The notes under the pieces were generated by a model. That model did not search any database. It had not been told where the DNA came from and saw nothing but the letters and a program-made list of their open reading frames with translations. Positions 25,955-34,492 of a stretch of 64,000 nt of DNA are shown one piece after another (the first letter of the stretch is position 1; each line of letters begins with the position of its first letter). The stretch lies in the NCBI GenBank assembly GCA_964634325.1, contig CAZWJF010000010.1:62001-126000 (forward strand), given 5' to 3'. Position numbers and translations under genes: made by a program. This stretch comes from JAJXWB01 sp964634325. GTDB lineage: Bacteria > Pseudomonadota > Alphaproteobacteria > Rhizobiales > Beijerinckiaceae.

Positions 25955-26458
25955 ATGCGTAAATTCATTCTCTCGCTTGCCGCGGCCGCCGCGCTCGCTG
26001 CCGGCGCGCTGGCGCAGCCCGCTGCGGCTGCGCCCGTCGCCGCGCAATCGTCGATCGCTGCGAGCCGCGCCGGCATGCTGCCGACAGAGCAGGTGCGCTA
26101 TCGCCGCCACTACGCCTACAGGCCGCAGGTGATCTATCAGCGCCGCGTCGTCTATCGGCCGCAGGTCGTCTACAAGCGCAAGGTGGTCTATCGGCGCTAT
26201 GTCGCGCCTGTTCGCCATTACGGACGGCGTGTCTTCCGCCGCTACTCCGTCGCCGGGCCGCGCTACTGGCGTCGCCGCCACTACTGGCCGACCTACGTCT
26301 ACGGCGCGCCGCAGTACGATTACTATCCGAACTACGTCTATTCCGAGCCGACCTACGTCGCGCCGACCTATGTCGCGCCGATCGTCACGCCGGGCCTCGG
26401 CTTTGGATGGCGTGGCGGCTGGGGCCACCGTCATATCGGCGGTTTTCGCCGATGGTGA
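25955..26458 (+). CDS. Tyrosine/arginine-rich secreted repeat protein
   Basis: A 167-residue protein with a clear signal peptide (cleavage near residue 26) and no family I can name. The mature chain holds 21 tyrosines between residues 49 and 139 and many arginines and histidines. Residues 55-84 are five tandem hexapeptides starting with Tyr at 55, 61, 67, 73 and 79, of the form YRPQVV or YKRKVV. A second small repeat, PTYVAPTYVAP, lies at 132-142. The C-terminus is glycine/arginine/tryptophan-rich. Low-complexity, strongly basic sequence suggests a surface or periplasmic polymer-binding or cross-linked protein, which is inference. It converges with smc. Confidence 0.8.
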   Translation: MRKFILSLAAAAALAAGALAQPAAAAPVAAQSSIAASRAGMLPTEQVRYRRHYAYRPQVIYQRRVVYRPQVVYKRKVVYRRYVAPVRHYGRRVFRRYSVAGPRYWRRRHYWPTYVYGAPQYDYYPNYVYSEPTYVAPTYVAPIVTPGLGFGWRGGWGHRHIGGFRRW

Positions 26459-26471
26459 CCGCCTGAGCGCC

Positions 26472-26499
26472 GGTCGCGCGAGCGCTTGCCCGCGCGACC
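26472..26499. terminator. GC-rich hairpin between convergent genes
   Basis: A perfect 9-bp stem, GGTCGCGCG and CGCGCGACC, with a 10-base loop lies in the 41-bp gap between the tyrosine-rich gene and smc; its right arm abuts the smc stop codon. It lacks a T-run on either strand, so termination there may be partial or factor-assisted. Confidence 0.5.
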
Positions 26500-29400
26500 C
26501 TAGACCGCTTCCAGGAACTTCTCGGCCTGCGCGAGGTCGACGGATACGAGCTGGCTGACGCCGCGCTCGGCCATGGTTACGCCGAACAGCCGGTCCATGC
26601 GCGCCATGGTGATCGGATTGTGCGTGATCGTCACGAAGCGCGTGTCGGTCTTCTTGCGCATTTCCTCCAGCAGGTCGCAGAAGCGCTCGACGTTGGAATC
26701 GTCGAGCGGCGCGTCGACCTCGTCGAGCACGCAGATCGGCGAGGGGTTCGTCAGGAACACCGCGAAGATCAGGCTCATGGCGGTCAGCGCCTGCTCGCCG
26801 CCCGACAGCAGCGTCATGGTCTGCGGCTTCTTGCCCGGCGGACGCGCGAGAATTTCGAGACCGGCTTCCAGCGGGTCGTCGCTTTCGACCAGTTGCAGCT
26901 CCGCCGTGCCGCCGCCGAACAGGGTCGAGAACAATTCCTTGAAGTGGTTGTTCACGACGTCGAACGCAGCCAGCAACCGCTCGCGGCCTTCGCGATTGAG
27001 ATTGCCGATCGCGCCGCGCAACTTGCGGATCGCCTCGGTGAGGTCGTCGCGCTCGGACACCATCCTGGCCTGTTGCGCCTCGATCTCGGTGAGCTCGTCG
27101 TCGGCGCGCAGGTTGACCGCTCCCAGCCGCTCGCGATCGGCCTTCAGTTTGTCGAGCCGCTCGGCGATGTCGTCCGCCTCAGGCAGTTCGTCGCCGGGCT
27201 TTACGCCCGCCATGGCGGGCAGGGCGTCCGGCGCGCATTCGAGCTCGTGCTCGATCGTGCGCAGGATGTCGGCCAGTCGCTGGCGCATGGCCTCTACGCG
27301 CGATTCGGAGCGGGCTCTCTCCTCGCGAGACGCGCTCATCGCGTCGATCGTCGCGCGCGCCACGCGGTCGGCTTCGGCGAGCGCGGTCTCTGCGGCGGCG
27401 CGCGCGTCGGATGCTTCCTTGCGCGCCTGCTCGGCCGTTTCCATCTCGCCCATCAGCGCACGGCGCTTGAGGAGGAATTCGTCGGGCGCTTCGGCCAGCG
27501 CCTGCGCTTCCTCTTCCGCCTCCGTTCGACGCGCTTCGAAGTCGGCGATGTGGTCCGCGCCGTTCTCGCGCCGCTCGATCCAGGAGCGGCGTTCGCCGGC
27601 GATCGCCGCGCGCCGTCTGGCGCGGGCCTCGGCCTCGCGCGTCAGCGCCTGCAAGGCGGCGCGCGCTTCGGCCGCCGCTGCGCGGTCCTGCGCGGCGTGC
27701 GCGCGGACGGCGTCGAGCTGGCCGGCGAGCGAAGCCGGCTCGTCGATCTCGTCGAGCGTCTGCTCGGCCTGACGTTGCCGTTGGCGCGCTTCGTCGCGAT
27801 TGGCGAGCGCGGCGGCCTTCGCCTCCTGCAACGCGGACAACCGCGCGGCGGAAGCGGCGCGACGTTTTTCGGCCGCGCCATGGCGCTCGCGCGTCTCGTC
27901 CGCCGCACGCTGCGTAGCGCGATGCGCCGCGCGCGCTTCCGATTCGGCCTGACCGGCCGCGCGCAGGGTGAGGGCGGCCTCCTCGGCGCGGCCGCGCAAT
28001 TCGTCGGCGGCGGCGCGTGCGATCTCAGCTTCGCGGATCAGGTCCCCGAGCCGGTTCTTCTCCACGAGTCTTCGCGCAGCAGGCGTGGGCGCTTCCGCGC
28101 CCTGCGTGAACCCATCCCAGCGCCACAGATCGCCTTCTTTCGAGACGAGACGCTGGCCGGGCTTCAGCAGCGCGCGCAGGCGGGGCCCCTCCTCGCGCAG
28201 CACGACGCCGATTTGCGCGAGGCGGCGCGCAAGCGCCGGCGGCGCCTCGACAAGACGCGACAGCGGCGTGACGCCCGGCGGCAGCGACGGATCGCCGGCG
28301 GCGTCCGTCGTCGCCCAATGCGCGGGCGCGGATGTATTGGCCGAGGCTTCGAGGTCGTCGCCGAGCGCCGCGCCGATCGCCGCCTCGTACCCCTTCTCGA
28401 CCTGCATTTCCTCGACCACCGGCGGCCACAGGCCGCCGGAATTGGAATCGAGCAGTTTCGACAGGGTGCGCGTTTCGGTTTCGAGCCTTTGCGCCTTGCG
28501 CTCGGCCTCGGCGAGCGGACCGCGCAGGGCGGCTTCGGCGTCGCGCGCGGCGGCGTGCGCTTCTTCGGCCGCGAGCGCGCGCTCTTCGGCCGTCTGCGCG
28601 TCCATCAGGTGGTTTTCGAGCGCTTCGGCGAGCGCGACCGCTTCCTGTTCGCCCGAGCCGCTCGAAGCGATCATCGCGAATTCGGTCTCGATCCGCGTCA
28701 CCTCGGCCTCGAAACGCGAGAGCCTCTGCGTCTCGTCGCGCAGAGCGGCCTCCGCCGCTGCGCGTCGGGCGGTGGCGTCCGAGAGGATCGCCTGCGCCTC
28801 GGCGAGCGCGTGCTCGGTCTCGGCCAGCTTTTCTTCGGTTTCGTGCGCGCGCGCCGCCGTCTCGGCGCGCAGATCGGCTTCGGATTCGTCGAGCGTTCTT
28901 AGTTCTGCATCTTCGGCTTCGAGACGCGCGATGGATTGCGTCGCGTCTTCGATCAGCGCTTTCTCGCGCTCCAGATCGCGCGCGATTTGCGTGATGCGGC
29001 GAGCGATTTCGGCGGCGCGCTCCTCGGCGCGCTTTTCTTCCGCCTCGAGCGTCTCGCGCGCGAGCACGATACGCTGGAGCGCGGCGCCTGCGCGCGCTTC
29101 GGCGTCGCGCAGGTTCGGCAATCCATGCGCCGCGATCGCCTGGAGGCGGGCGGCTTCCGCCTGATGGGTCGTACGTTCGGCGACTTCGCGCACGTCGGCT
29201 TCGAGCTTGCGCTCGGCTTCAGCGAGCGCGCGCGCCGCCTCCCGATGCATCGAGAGAGCGACCAGCGCTTCGAACTTGCGGATGTCCGCCGCGAGCGATT
29301 TGTAGCGCGACGCCTGACGCGCCTGGCGCTTCAGCGAATCCACCTGCGAGTCGACCTGCTTGAGGACGTCCTCGAGGCGCGCGAGATTTTCCTCCGCCCC

Positions 29401-29955
29401 TTTGAGGCGCAACTCGGCCTCGTGGCGGCGCGAATGCAGACCAGCGACGCCGGCCGCCTCTTCGAGGATGCGGCGGCGCGCCTGCGGCTTGGCCGAAATG
29501 ATCTCGCCGATCATGCCCTGACGCACCAGCGCCGGCGATCGTGCGCCGGTCGAAGCGTCGGCGAACAGCAATTGCACGTCGCGTGCGCGCACCTCGCGCG
29601 CATTGACGCGATAGGTCGACCCCACTTCGCGTTCGATGCGGCGCGTCACCTCGATGATTTCGGAATCGTTGAAGGCGGCGGGCGCGGTGCGTTGGGAATT
29701 GTCCAGCACCAGACCGACCTCGGCCGTATTGCGCGCCGGTCTGTTGCCCGAACCCGAAAAGATCACGTCGTCCATGCCGGACGCGCGCATGTTCTTGTAC
29801 GAATTCTCGCCCATCACCCAGCGCAGGGCTTCGACGAGATTCGACTTGCCGCAACCGTTCGGCCCGACGACGCCTGTCAGGCCGGGTTCGATGTGGAATT
29901 CTGTCGGCTCGACGAAGCTCTTGAAGCCCACGAGCCGGAGCTTGTTGAATTTCAT
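26500..29955 (-). CDS. smc: Chromosome segregation ATPase SMC
   Basis: Condensin-type ATPase that compacts and segregates the chromosome with ScpA and ScpB, which are not in the window. The 1151-residue protein has all expected parts: the N-terminal Walker A GPNGCGKSN at residues 31-39, a long coiled coil, a hinge at about residues 500-640 (beginning near SGGLWPPVVEEM), the returning coiled coil, and the C-terminal head with the signature LLSGGEQALTAMSL and Walker B VLDEVDAPLDD. The coiled coils are very alanine, arginine and glutamate-rich, which fits the GC content. It follows a DsbA-like gene on the same strand, an order conserved in Rhizobiales. Confidence 0.97.
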   Translation of the reverse strand: MKFNKLRLVGFKSFVEPTEFHIEPGLTGVVGPNGCGKSNLVEALRWVMGENSYKNMRASGMDDVIFSGSGNRPARNTAEVGLVLDNSQRTAPAAFNDSEIIEVTRRIEREVGSTYRVNAREVRARDVQLLFADASTGARSPALVRQGMIGEIISAKPQARRRILEEAAGVAGLHSRRHEAELRLKGAEENLARLEDVLKQVDSQVDSLKRQARQASRYKSLAADIRKFEALVALSMHREAARALAEAERKLEADVREVAERTTHQAEAARLQAIAAHGLPNLRDAEARAGAALQRIVLARETLEAEEKRAEERAAEIARRITQIARDLEREKALIEDATQSIARLEAEDAELRTLDESEADLRAETAARAHETEEKLAETEHALAEAQAILSDATARRAAAEAALRDETQRLSRFEAEVTRIETEFAMIASSGSGEQEAVALAEALENHLMDAQTAEERALAAEEAHAAARDAEAALRGPLAEAERKAQRLETETRTLSKLLDSNSGGLWPPVVEEMQVEKGYEAAIGAALGDDLEASANTSAPAHWATTDAAGDPSLPPGVTPLSRLVEAPPALARRLAQIGVVLREEGPRLRALLKPGQRLVSKEGDLWRWDGFTQGAEAPTPAARRLVEKNRLGDLIREAEIARAAADELRGRAEEAALTLRAAGQAESEARAAHRATQRAADETRERHGAAEKRRAASAARLSALQEAKAAALANRDEARQRQRQAEQTLDEIDEPASLAGQLDAVRAHAAQDRAAAAEARAALQALTREAEARARRRAAIAGERRSWIERRENGADHIADFEARRTEAEEEAQALAEAPDEFLLKRRALMGEMETAEQARKEASDARAAAETALAEADRVARATIDAMSASREERARSESRVEAMRQRLADILRTIEHELECAPDALPAMAGVKPGDELPEADDIAERLDKLKADRERLGAVNLRADDELTEIEAQQARMVSERDDLTEAIRKLRGAIGNLNREGRERLLAAFDVVNNHFKELFSTLFGGGTAELQLVESDDPLEAGLEILARPPGKKPQTMTLLSGGEQALTAMSLIFAVFLTNPSPICVLDEVDAPLDDSNVERFCDLLEEMRKKTDTRFVTITHNPITMARMDRLFGVTMAERGVSQLVSVDLAQAEKFLEAV

Positions 29956-29973
29956 GAACGGTTCCCGCCGCCG

Positions 29974-29996
29974 CCGAAGGCCCTTTTCGCCTTCGG
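29974..29996 (-). other. Hairpin in the smc leader
   Basis: An 8-bp perfect stem, CCGAAGGC and GCCTTCGG with a 7-base loop, lies 18 bases upstream of the smc start codon in the untranslated leader. It may act as a weak terminator after the DsbA-like gene or affect ribosome access to smc; neither is shown. Confidence 0.45.
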
Positions 29997-30124
29997 GGAG
30001 CCTGTTGACGCTTGGACCCTAGAAAGCGTCACAGCCGGCCGGGAAATGCAAGCAAGGCGCGGCTTTTTCTTGTGAATCGCGCTTCGCGGAGGCGAGGCGC
30101 TATCCACAGAAAAATTGGGAGCGC

Positions 30125-30778
30125 CTATTTCTTTTCGAGGAACGGCGCGAGCAGCTTGTCGAGTTCGCCGGGCGAGATTTCGCCCTTCTTGCGCTGTCCG
30201 TTGAGGAAGAAGGTCGGCGTCGAATCCACGCCGAACTTGCTGGACGCGCGTTCGCGCACCTTCAGCACGTTCTGGTAGAGCGCGTTGTCCTGCAGGCACT
30301 TCTTGAAGTCTTCCGAGCCGATGCCCGCCTGTTTGACCATGTTCTCGAGCGCGTCGAGCGGCTTGTCGACGAAAGCCCAGTTCTTTTGCTGCGCAAACAG
30401 CAGATCGACCATCGCCTCGCGCTTGTCGCCGGCGTAGCGCGCGAGCATGAAAGCCGCCGCAGCGAGCGCATCGAGCGGGAACTCGCGCAGCACGAAGCGC
30501 GCCTTGCCCGTGTCGATGTAATTCTTCTTGAGAAGCGGGAACGTCTCCAGGTGGAAGGCCGCGCAGTGCGAGCAGGTCATGGAGGCGTATTCGATGATCG
30601 TCAGCGGCGCGTCGGCGGCGCCGAGCCACACGTCCGGCAATGCGTCGGGCGCGAGCAACTCCTTCTGGTCCACCTGCCCGTCGAGCGCCCAGGCGCCGGC
30701 CGGAACGAGGGCGGTCGCGGCGAGGGCGGCGGCGCCGGCGAGCATGTCGCGGCGTGTATGGCGTAGGAGCTGAGTCAT
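30125..30778 (-). CDS. DsbA family thiol-disulfide protein
   Basis: A 217-residue periplasmic thioredoxin-fold protein. The start at 30778 (MTQLLRHTRRDMLAG) gives a signal with an RR pair that could be read by Tat; ten codons lie upstream in frame. The active site is Cys69-Ser-His-Cys72 in SMTCSHCAAFH, and the cis-proline loop is DSTPTFFLNG. This matches the DsbA-like group encoded next to smc in Rhizobiales and predicted to oxidise envelope proteins. DUF721 lies upstream and smc downstream on the same strand. Confidence 0.9.
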   Translation of the reverse strand: MTQLLRHTRRDMLAGAAALAATALVPAGAWALDGQVDQKELLAPDALPDVWLGAADAPLTIIEYASMTCSHCAAFHLETFPLLKKNYIDTGKARFVLREFPLDALAAAAFMLARYAGDKREAMVDLLFAQQKNWAFVDKPLDALENMVKQAGIGSEDFKKCLQDNALYQNVLKVRERASSKFGVDSTPTFFLNGQRKKGEISPGELDKLLAPFLEKK

Positions 30779-30883
30779 GCGCGATCCCGTACGAAACTGA
30801 AGCCGCAACCGCCCGGCTCTGGCTGAGCGGATTGAATGCTGGCCGAATATGGCAATTGCGAGGTTCCGGCAAGTGCGGGCGGT

Positions 30884-31393
30884 TCAGCGACGCCTGCCGG
30901 AAAGCGCCGCCGCGCCGAGCCGCACCAGAGCGGCGCGCATCGCCTCGTCCTGGACGCCGGCCGCCAGCCGCTCTGCTTCCGCCAGCGCGCCGGGGTCGAG
31001 CCGCCGCGTTTTCGGTCTGGTCTTGGGTTTCGGCTGGAACGGCTCCTGGCGCAGCGCGATCTTGCCGACGCAGCGCCAGCCCAGATGCGCGTTGACGCGT
31101 TCGATCAGAACCGGCGCCAGATGCTGGATTTCCAGCCCCATGCCAGGCGCGACCCGCAACATCAACGTGGCGGGCTCGGCGGCTTTCGTCGGGTCGCTCT
31201 TGGGACCGCGCGGCGGCCAGCGCAGCCGCGCTGGCTCGCACTGGCCCGCCAGCCGCTCGCCCACGATCTCGGCCCAGTCGAGAATGAGCGTCGCCTGGGA
31301 CATGCCGAGTTTGGCGACGAGCGGATCGAGCGCGTCGGGCAGAAAATCGGCGAGCGGCTTGGCGGCGGCTCTGCGGCGGCGCGGCGAAAGCAT
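30884..31393 (-). CDS. DUF721 (DciA-like) protein
   Basis: A 169-residue protein of the DUF721 family, which includes DciA, the ancestral loader or helper of the replicative helicase DnaB. The N-terminus has a basic stretch (PRRRRAAAKPLADFLP), then ILDWAEIVGERLAGQ, and a globular KH-like domain with LMLRVAPGMGLEIQHLAPVLIERVN. The C-terminal tail is proline/arginine-rich, as in alphaproteobacterial members. It is divergent from mutY and upstream of dsbA-like and smc, a conserved neighbourhood. The DciA role is taken from the family; divergence here leaves some doubt. Confidence 0.82.
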   Translation of the reverse strand: MLSPRRRRAAAKPLADFLPDALDPLVAKLGMSQATLILDWAEIVGERLAGQCEPARLRWPPRGPKSDPTKAAEPATLMLRVAPGMGLEIQHLAPVLIERVNAHLGWRCVGKIALRQEPFQPKPKTRPKTRRLDPGALAEAERLAAGVQDEAMRAALVRLGAAALSGRRR

Positions 31394-31450
31394 GGGCCAG
31401 ACTAACGCGCCCGACGTCGAAGCGCGAGCGTTCCGGGATCGTCGGGCGAT

Positions 31451-32575
31451 ATGTTATCGATGGCTCGTCTCATGCCGCCTCGCCGATCCACTGCCGCACA
31501 GCTCCTCGCCTGGTACGACCGTCACGCCCGCAAGCTGCCGTGGCGGGCGACGGACGGGCGAACGCCGGACCCCTATGCCGTCTGGCTGTCGGAAATCATG
31601 TTGCAGCAGACGACGGTGACGGCCGTCGGCCCATACTTTCGAAAATTTCTGGACCGCTGGCCCGATGTGCAGGCGCTGGCCGCCGCGCCGGACGAGGAGA
31701 TCATGCGCGCGTGGGCGGGCCTCGGCTATTATTCGCGCGCCCGCAATCTTGCGGCCTGCGCGCGCGCGGTGGCGGCCCGGGGCGCCTTTCCTTCGGATGA
31801 AGCGGGTTTGCGCGAATTGCCCGGCGTCGGCCCGTACACGGCCGCCGCCGTCGCCGCCATCGCGTTTGGCCGGCGCGCCGTGGTGGTCGACGGCAATGTC
31901 GAGCGCGTCGTCTCCCGCCTGTTCGCCATCGACACGCCCCTGCCGCAGGCCAAGACCGAAATTCGCGCCCGCGCCGACGAACTGACCCCGCAACAGCGCG
32001 CCGGCGATTTCGCGCAAGCCATGATGGATCTCGGCGCGACCATCTGCGCGCCCAGGAACCCGGCCTGCGCGCTCTGTCCACTGTCGGCGGACTGCGCGGC
32101 GCGTAAGGACAACGCGCAAGAGACATATCCGCGCCGCGCGCCGAAGCCGCAACGGCCCCAGCGGCGCGGCGCGGTCTTTGTCGCCATGCGCGCGGACGGC
32201 GCCGTCTTGCTGCGCACGCGTCCGCCCAAGGGGCTGCTTGGCGGCATGACGGAATTTCCGGGAACGGAATGGTCGACCGATTTCGACGCGACATGCGCGC
32301 TCGACGCGGCGCCTCTGCCGCTCGCATGGCGGCGCCTGCCGGGCGCCGTCGTTCACGTCTTCACGCACTTCGCGCTGACGCTTGTCGTTTACGTCGGCAA
32401 GGCGCCGCGCGCGACAGCAGCGCCAGAGGGATGCCGTTGGGTCGCGACGCAAGCGCTCGCCGACGAAGCGCTGCCGAGTTTGATGCGCAAGGTCGCCGCG
32501 CACGCGGGTCTCGCCGCCGCCAATCCGGAGAGTTTGCGGCGACGCTTGCCATCGGCGGCGGCTGATGCAGGATAG
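31451..32575 (+). CDS. mutY: A/G-specific adenine glycosylase
   Basis: Removes adenine mispaired with 8-oxoguanine during base excision repair. The 374-residue protein has the helix-hairpin-helix GPD domain with SEIMLQQTTVTAVGPYF (catalytic glutamate region), LPGVGPYTAAAVAAIAF, and the iron-sulfur cysteines in the pattern C-x6-C-x2-C-x5-C from CAPRNPAC to SADC. A C-terminal NUDIX-like domain for 8-oxoG recognition follows from about residue 235. In-frame ATGs at 31451 and 31460 are both possible starts. It is divergent from DUF721 across about 57 bp. Confidence 0.96.
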   Translation: MLSMARLMPPRRSTAAQLLAWYDRHARKLPWRATDGRTPDPYAVWLSEIMLQQTTVTAVGPYFRKFLDRWPDVQALAAAPDEEIMRAWAGLGYYSRARNLAACARAVAARGAFPSDEAGLRELPGVGPYTAAAVAAIAFGRRAVVVDGNVERVVSRLFAIDTPLPQAKTEIRARADELTPQQRAGDFAQAMMDLGATICAPRNPACALCPLSADCAARKDNAQETYPRRAPKPQRPQRRGAVFVAMRADGAVLLRTRPPKGLLGGMTEFPGTEWSTDFDATCALDAAPLPLAWRRLPGAVVHVFTHFALTLVVYVGKAPRATAAPEGCRWVATQALADEALPSLMRKVAAHAGLAAANPESLRRRLPSAAADAG

Positions 32576-32618
32576 CAGGCGCCGCAAGCGCCTCGCAGCT
32601 TGCAAGGCGGAGCCGGAC

Positions 32619-32885
32619 ATGGCGCGACGCAAGCCCGCGATCGAAGTCGAGATCACCGAAGGCGCGATCCGCGTGCGCCATGCCGGACGAACGCTCACCA
32701 TCGTGGCGAGTCCGCCGCCGCCTTCCGCCGAAAACGCGCCGGATTTCATCATCCGTCTCGACGACATCGAGCACTGGGATGCGCCGGACGCCGACGATGA
32801 AATCGAGGTGGAGAAGCTGCAGGCGATTCTGACGGCGATCGAGGACGAATGCGATCGCCACGGCCTCAGCGTGGAATTCGATTAG
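32619..32885 (+). CDS. Small acidic protein, Imm74-like
   Basis: An 88-residue acidic protein. The ATG at 32619 is preferred because a ggag lies 7 bases upstream; an earlier ATG at 32565 inside mutY has no visible ribosome site. The sequence (ITEGAIRVRHAGRTLTI, then IIRLDDIEHWDAPD and a helical C-terminus with ILTAIEDECDRHGLSVEF) resembles the Imm74 group of putative polymorphic-toxin immunity proteins. That match is from memory and moderate. No toxin gene is adjacent. The 3' end overlaps the convergent rhomboid gene by 20 bp. Confidence 0.6.
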   Translation: MARRKPAIEVEITEGAIRVRHAGRTLTIVASPPPPSAENAPDFIIRLDDIEHWDAPDADDEIEVEKLQAILTAIEDECDRHGLSVEFD

Positions 32886-33603
32886 TCGGCGGCCTGAGGC
32901 TCGCGTCCCATGGGCTGACGAACGTCCGCTGCTGGACGCATTCCCACAATTGCACGCCCGGCTGGCGCATGAAGGGGATGAGCGCGACGCCCATCAGCAG
33001 TCCCCCGATATGCGCCCACCACGCCACTGCGCCTTCGCCGGGCGTGAGCACGTGCCACACCTGCAACGCGGCCCAGGCGAGGATGACGTACATCGCCCGG
33101 ATGGCCACGATCCTGACGAACACCAGCACGCGCACGTGCGCGCAGGGCCGGATCATCAGATAAGCCCCCATGACGCCCGCGATCGCGCCGGATGCGCCCA
33201 CCAGCGGCGCCTCGGGATGCGTGGCGAACGCCGAATAGAGCAGGGCGCCGGCGACGCCGCACATCAGATAGAAGGCGACGAAGCGGACATGACCGAGCGC
33301 GTCCTCGATATCGTCGCCGAAGATCCAGAGGAACAGCATGTTGCCGAGGATGTGCGCCCATCCGCCATGCAGGAACATGTAGGTGACGAGCGGCGCGTAG
33401 CGATGAAAGACGTCGAGCCCGTTCTGGCCGAACATCAGCGCCGGCGTCACGCCCCAGTGGCGTTCGAACGCGATGTCCTCGCCGAGCGACGCGGACTGCC
33501 GCCACAGGAAGACGAGCGCGTTCAGCGCGATCAGCGCATAGGTGACGTAGGGCGTTTCGCGCCGCGCGTGCGGGGCGTCGTCTGAAAGGGGAATGAGAAC
33601 CAT
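32866..33603 (-). CDS. Rhomboid family intramembrane serine protease
   Basis: A 245-residue membrane protease with about six to seven helices. The catalytic serine is Ser138 in GASGAIAGVMG and the catalytic histidine His198 in WWAHIGGLLMG. The family motif HGGWAHILGNMLFLWIFGDDIED is seen at about residues 79-101. The substrate is unknown. Its 3' end overlaps the convergent Imm74-like gene by 20 bp. It stands alone with a start about 100 bp from the modC stop. Confidence 0.93.
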   Translation of the reverse strand: MVLIPLSDDAPHARRETPYVTYALIALNALVFLWRQSASLGEDIAFERHWGVTPALMFGQNGLDVFHRYAPLVTYMFLHGGWAHILGNMLFLWIFGDDIEDALGHVRFVAFYLMCGVAGALLYSAFATHPEAPLVGASGAIAGVMGAYLMIRPCAHVRVLVFVRIVAIRAMYVILAWAALQVWHVLTPGEGAVAWWAHIGGLLMGVALIPFMRQPGVQLWECVQQRTFVSPWDASLRPPTNRIPR

Positions 33604-33707
33604 CGATTATGCCTGTTCGCTCCGCTGCGATTATACGCGGCGGCGCGCGCGAACCGCCAGCCCGACGCAACGCGGGCGCGAGCGCATGAATCCGACGCGA
33701 GCATGTG

Positions 33708-34394
33708 CTACGGAAGCAGCTTTCCGGCGTTCATGGAAATAACGCGGTCGGCCAGGCGCTTCGCGTCCGACAGACTATGGCTGACCATGATCGTCGTCGC
33801 GCCGAAGCGCTCGTGCAAGGCGCGCAGATTCGACTGCAACTCGGATCGCGTCTGTGAATCGAGCGCAGAGAAAGGCTCGTCGAGCAGAAGAAGCGCCGGC
33901 CGGCGGGCCAGCGCGCGCATCAAGGCCAGTCTCTGCTTCTGGCCGCCGGACAGCGTGGCGGGCCTCGCGTTCGCAAGGCCGCAAAGGCCCGCCATCTCCA
34001 GGAGATCGCGTGAACGCGCGTAACGCTCGCGCCGCGGTAGTTCGGGCAGCGCGAATGCGACGTTCTCCAGCGCAGACATGTTGGGGAACAGCGCATGGTC
34101 CTGAAAGACGAAGCCGAGCGAACGCTTGCGAACCGGCAACTGGAAGTCTCGCGCCGTATCGCACCACAGCGTGTCGTTCATTGCGACATAGGCGTCGGCT
34201 GGCTGCGACAAACCCGCGACGATCCGCAACATCGTCGTCTTGCCGGCGCCCGACGGTCCGGCGAGCACGACGAACTGCCCGACCGGAATTTCCACATCCA
34301 CGTCGAGATCGAATGCGCCAGTTGTTCCCGAAAGCGCCAATCTGGCGCGGACCGCCAGCGCGCCTGTCGAAATCGTCGATGGAGCGAGAGCCAT
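33708..34394 (-). CDS. modC: Molybdate ABC transporter ATP-binding protein
   Basis: A 228-residue ATPase of an oxyanion importer. Walker A is GPSGAGKT at residues 46-53, the Q-loop VFQDHALFP, the signature LSGGQKQRLALMRAL, Walker B LLLLDEPFSALD and the switch histidine in MVSHSLSDAK. It lacks the C-terminal regulatory (TOBE) domain of classical ModC, which makes it short. It is transcribed away from modA-modB, with a ModE-type palindrome between the two starts. Molybdate rather than sulfate or tungstate is inferred from the modA/modB context and the operator. Confidence 0.85.
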   Translation of the reverse strand: MALAPSTISTGALAVRARLALSGTTGAFDLDVDVEIPVGQFVVLAGPSGAGKTTMLRIVAGLSQPADAYVAMNDTLWCDTARDFQLPVRKRSLGFVFQDHALFPNMSALENVAFALPELPRRERYARSRDLLEMAGLCGLANARPATLSGGQKQRLALMRALARRPALLLLDEPFSALDSQTRSELQSNLRALHERFGATTIMVSHSLSDAKRLADRVISMNAGKLLP

Positions 34395-34428
34395 GAGTCA
34401 CACGATTGCGAGGCGACGACATTGTAGA

Positions 34429-34450
34429 GATATATTGGCATGTATATAGC
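34429..34450. promoter_or_regulatory. ModE-type operator (Mo-box-like palindrome)
   Basis: In the 98-bp divergent gap between modC and modA lies the dyad TATAT-N7-TATAT (34431-34435 and 34443-34447), with matching outer G at 34429 and C at 34450. This is the layout of the ModE/MopA-type molybdate-responsive operators known from E. coli and Rhodobacter. Its position fits repression of both arms when molybdate is abundant. No regulator gene is in the window. Confidence 0.72.
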
Positions 34451-34492
34451 ATGACGCTCGATTGTGTCTATTCGCGACTTTGGGAGCGATCG

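Noticed and set aside
26620..28902. A 760-codon plus-strand open frame (and others of 300-400 codons) opposite smc
   Set aside because: smc is a complete, motif-bearing gene on the other strand. The antisense frames are rich in Arg, Ala and Gly with no recognisable domain, as expected for GC-rich DNA where the reverse complement of a real frame often stays open.
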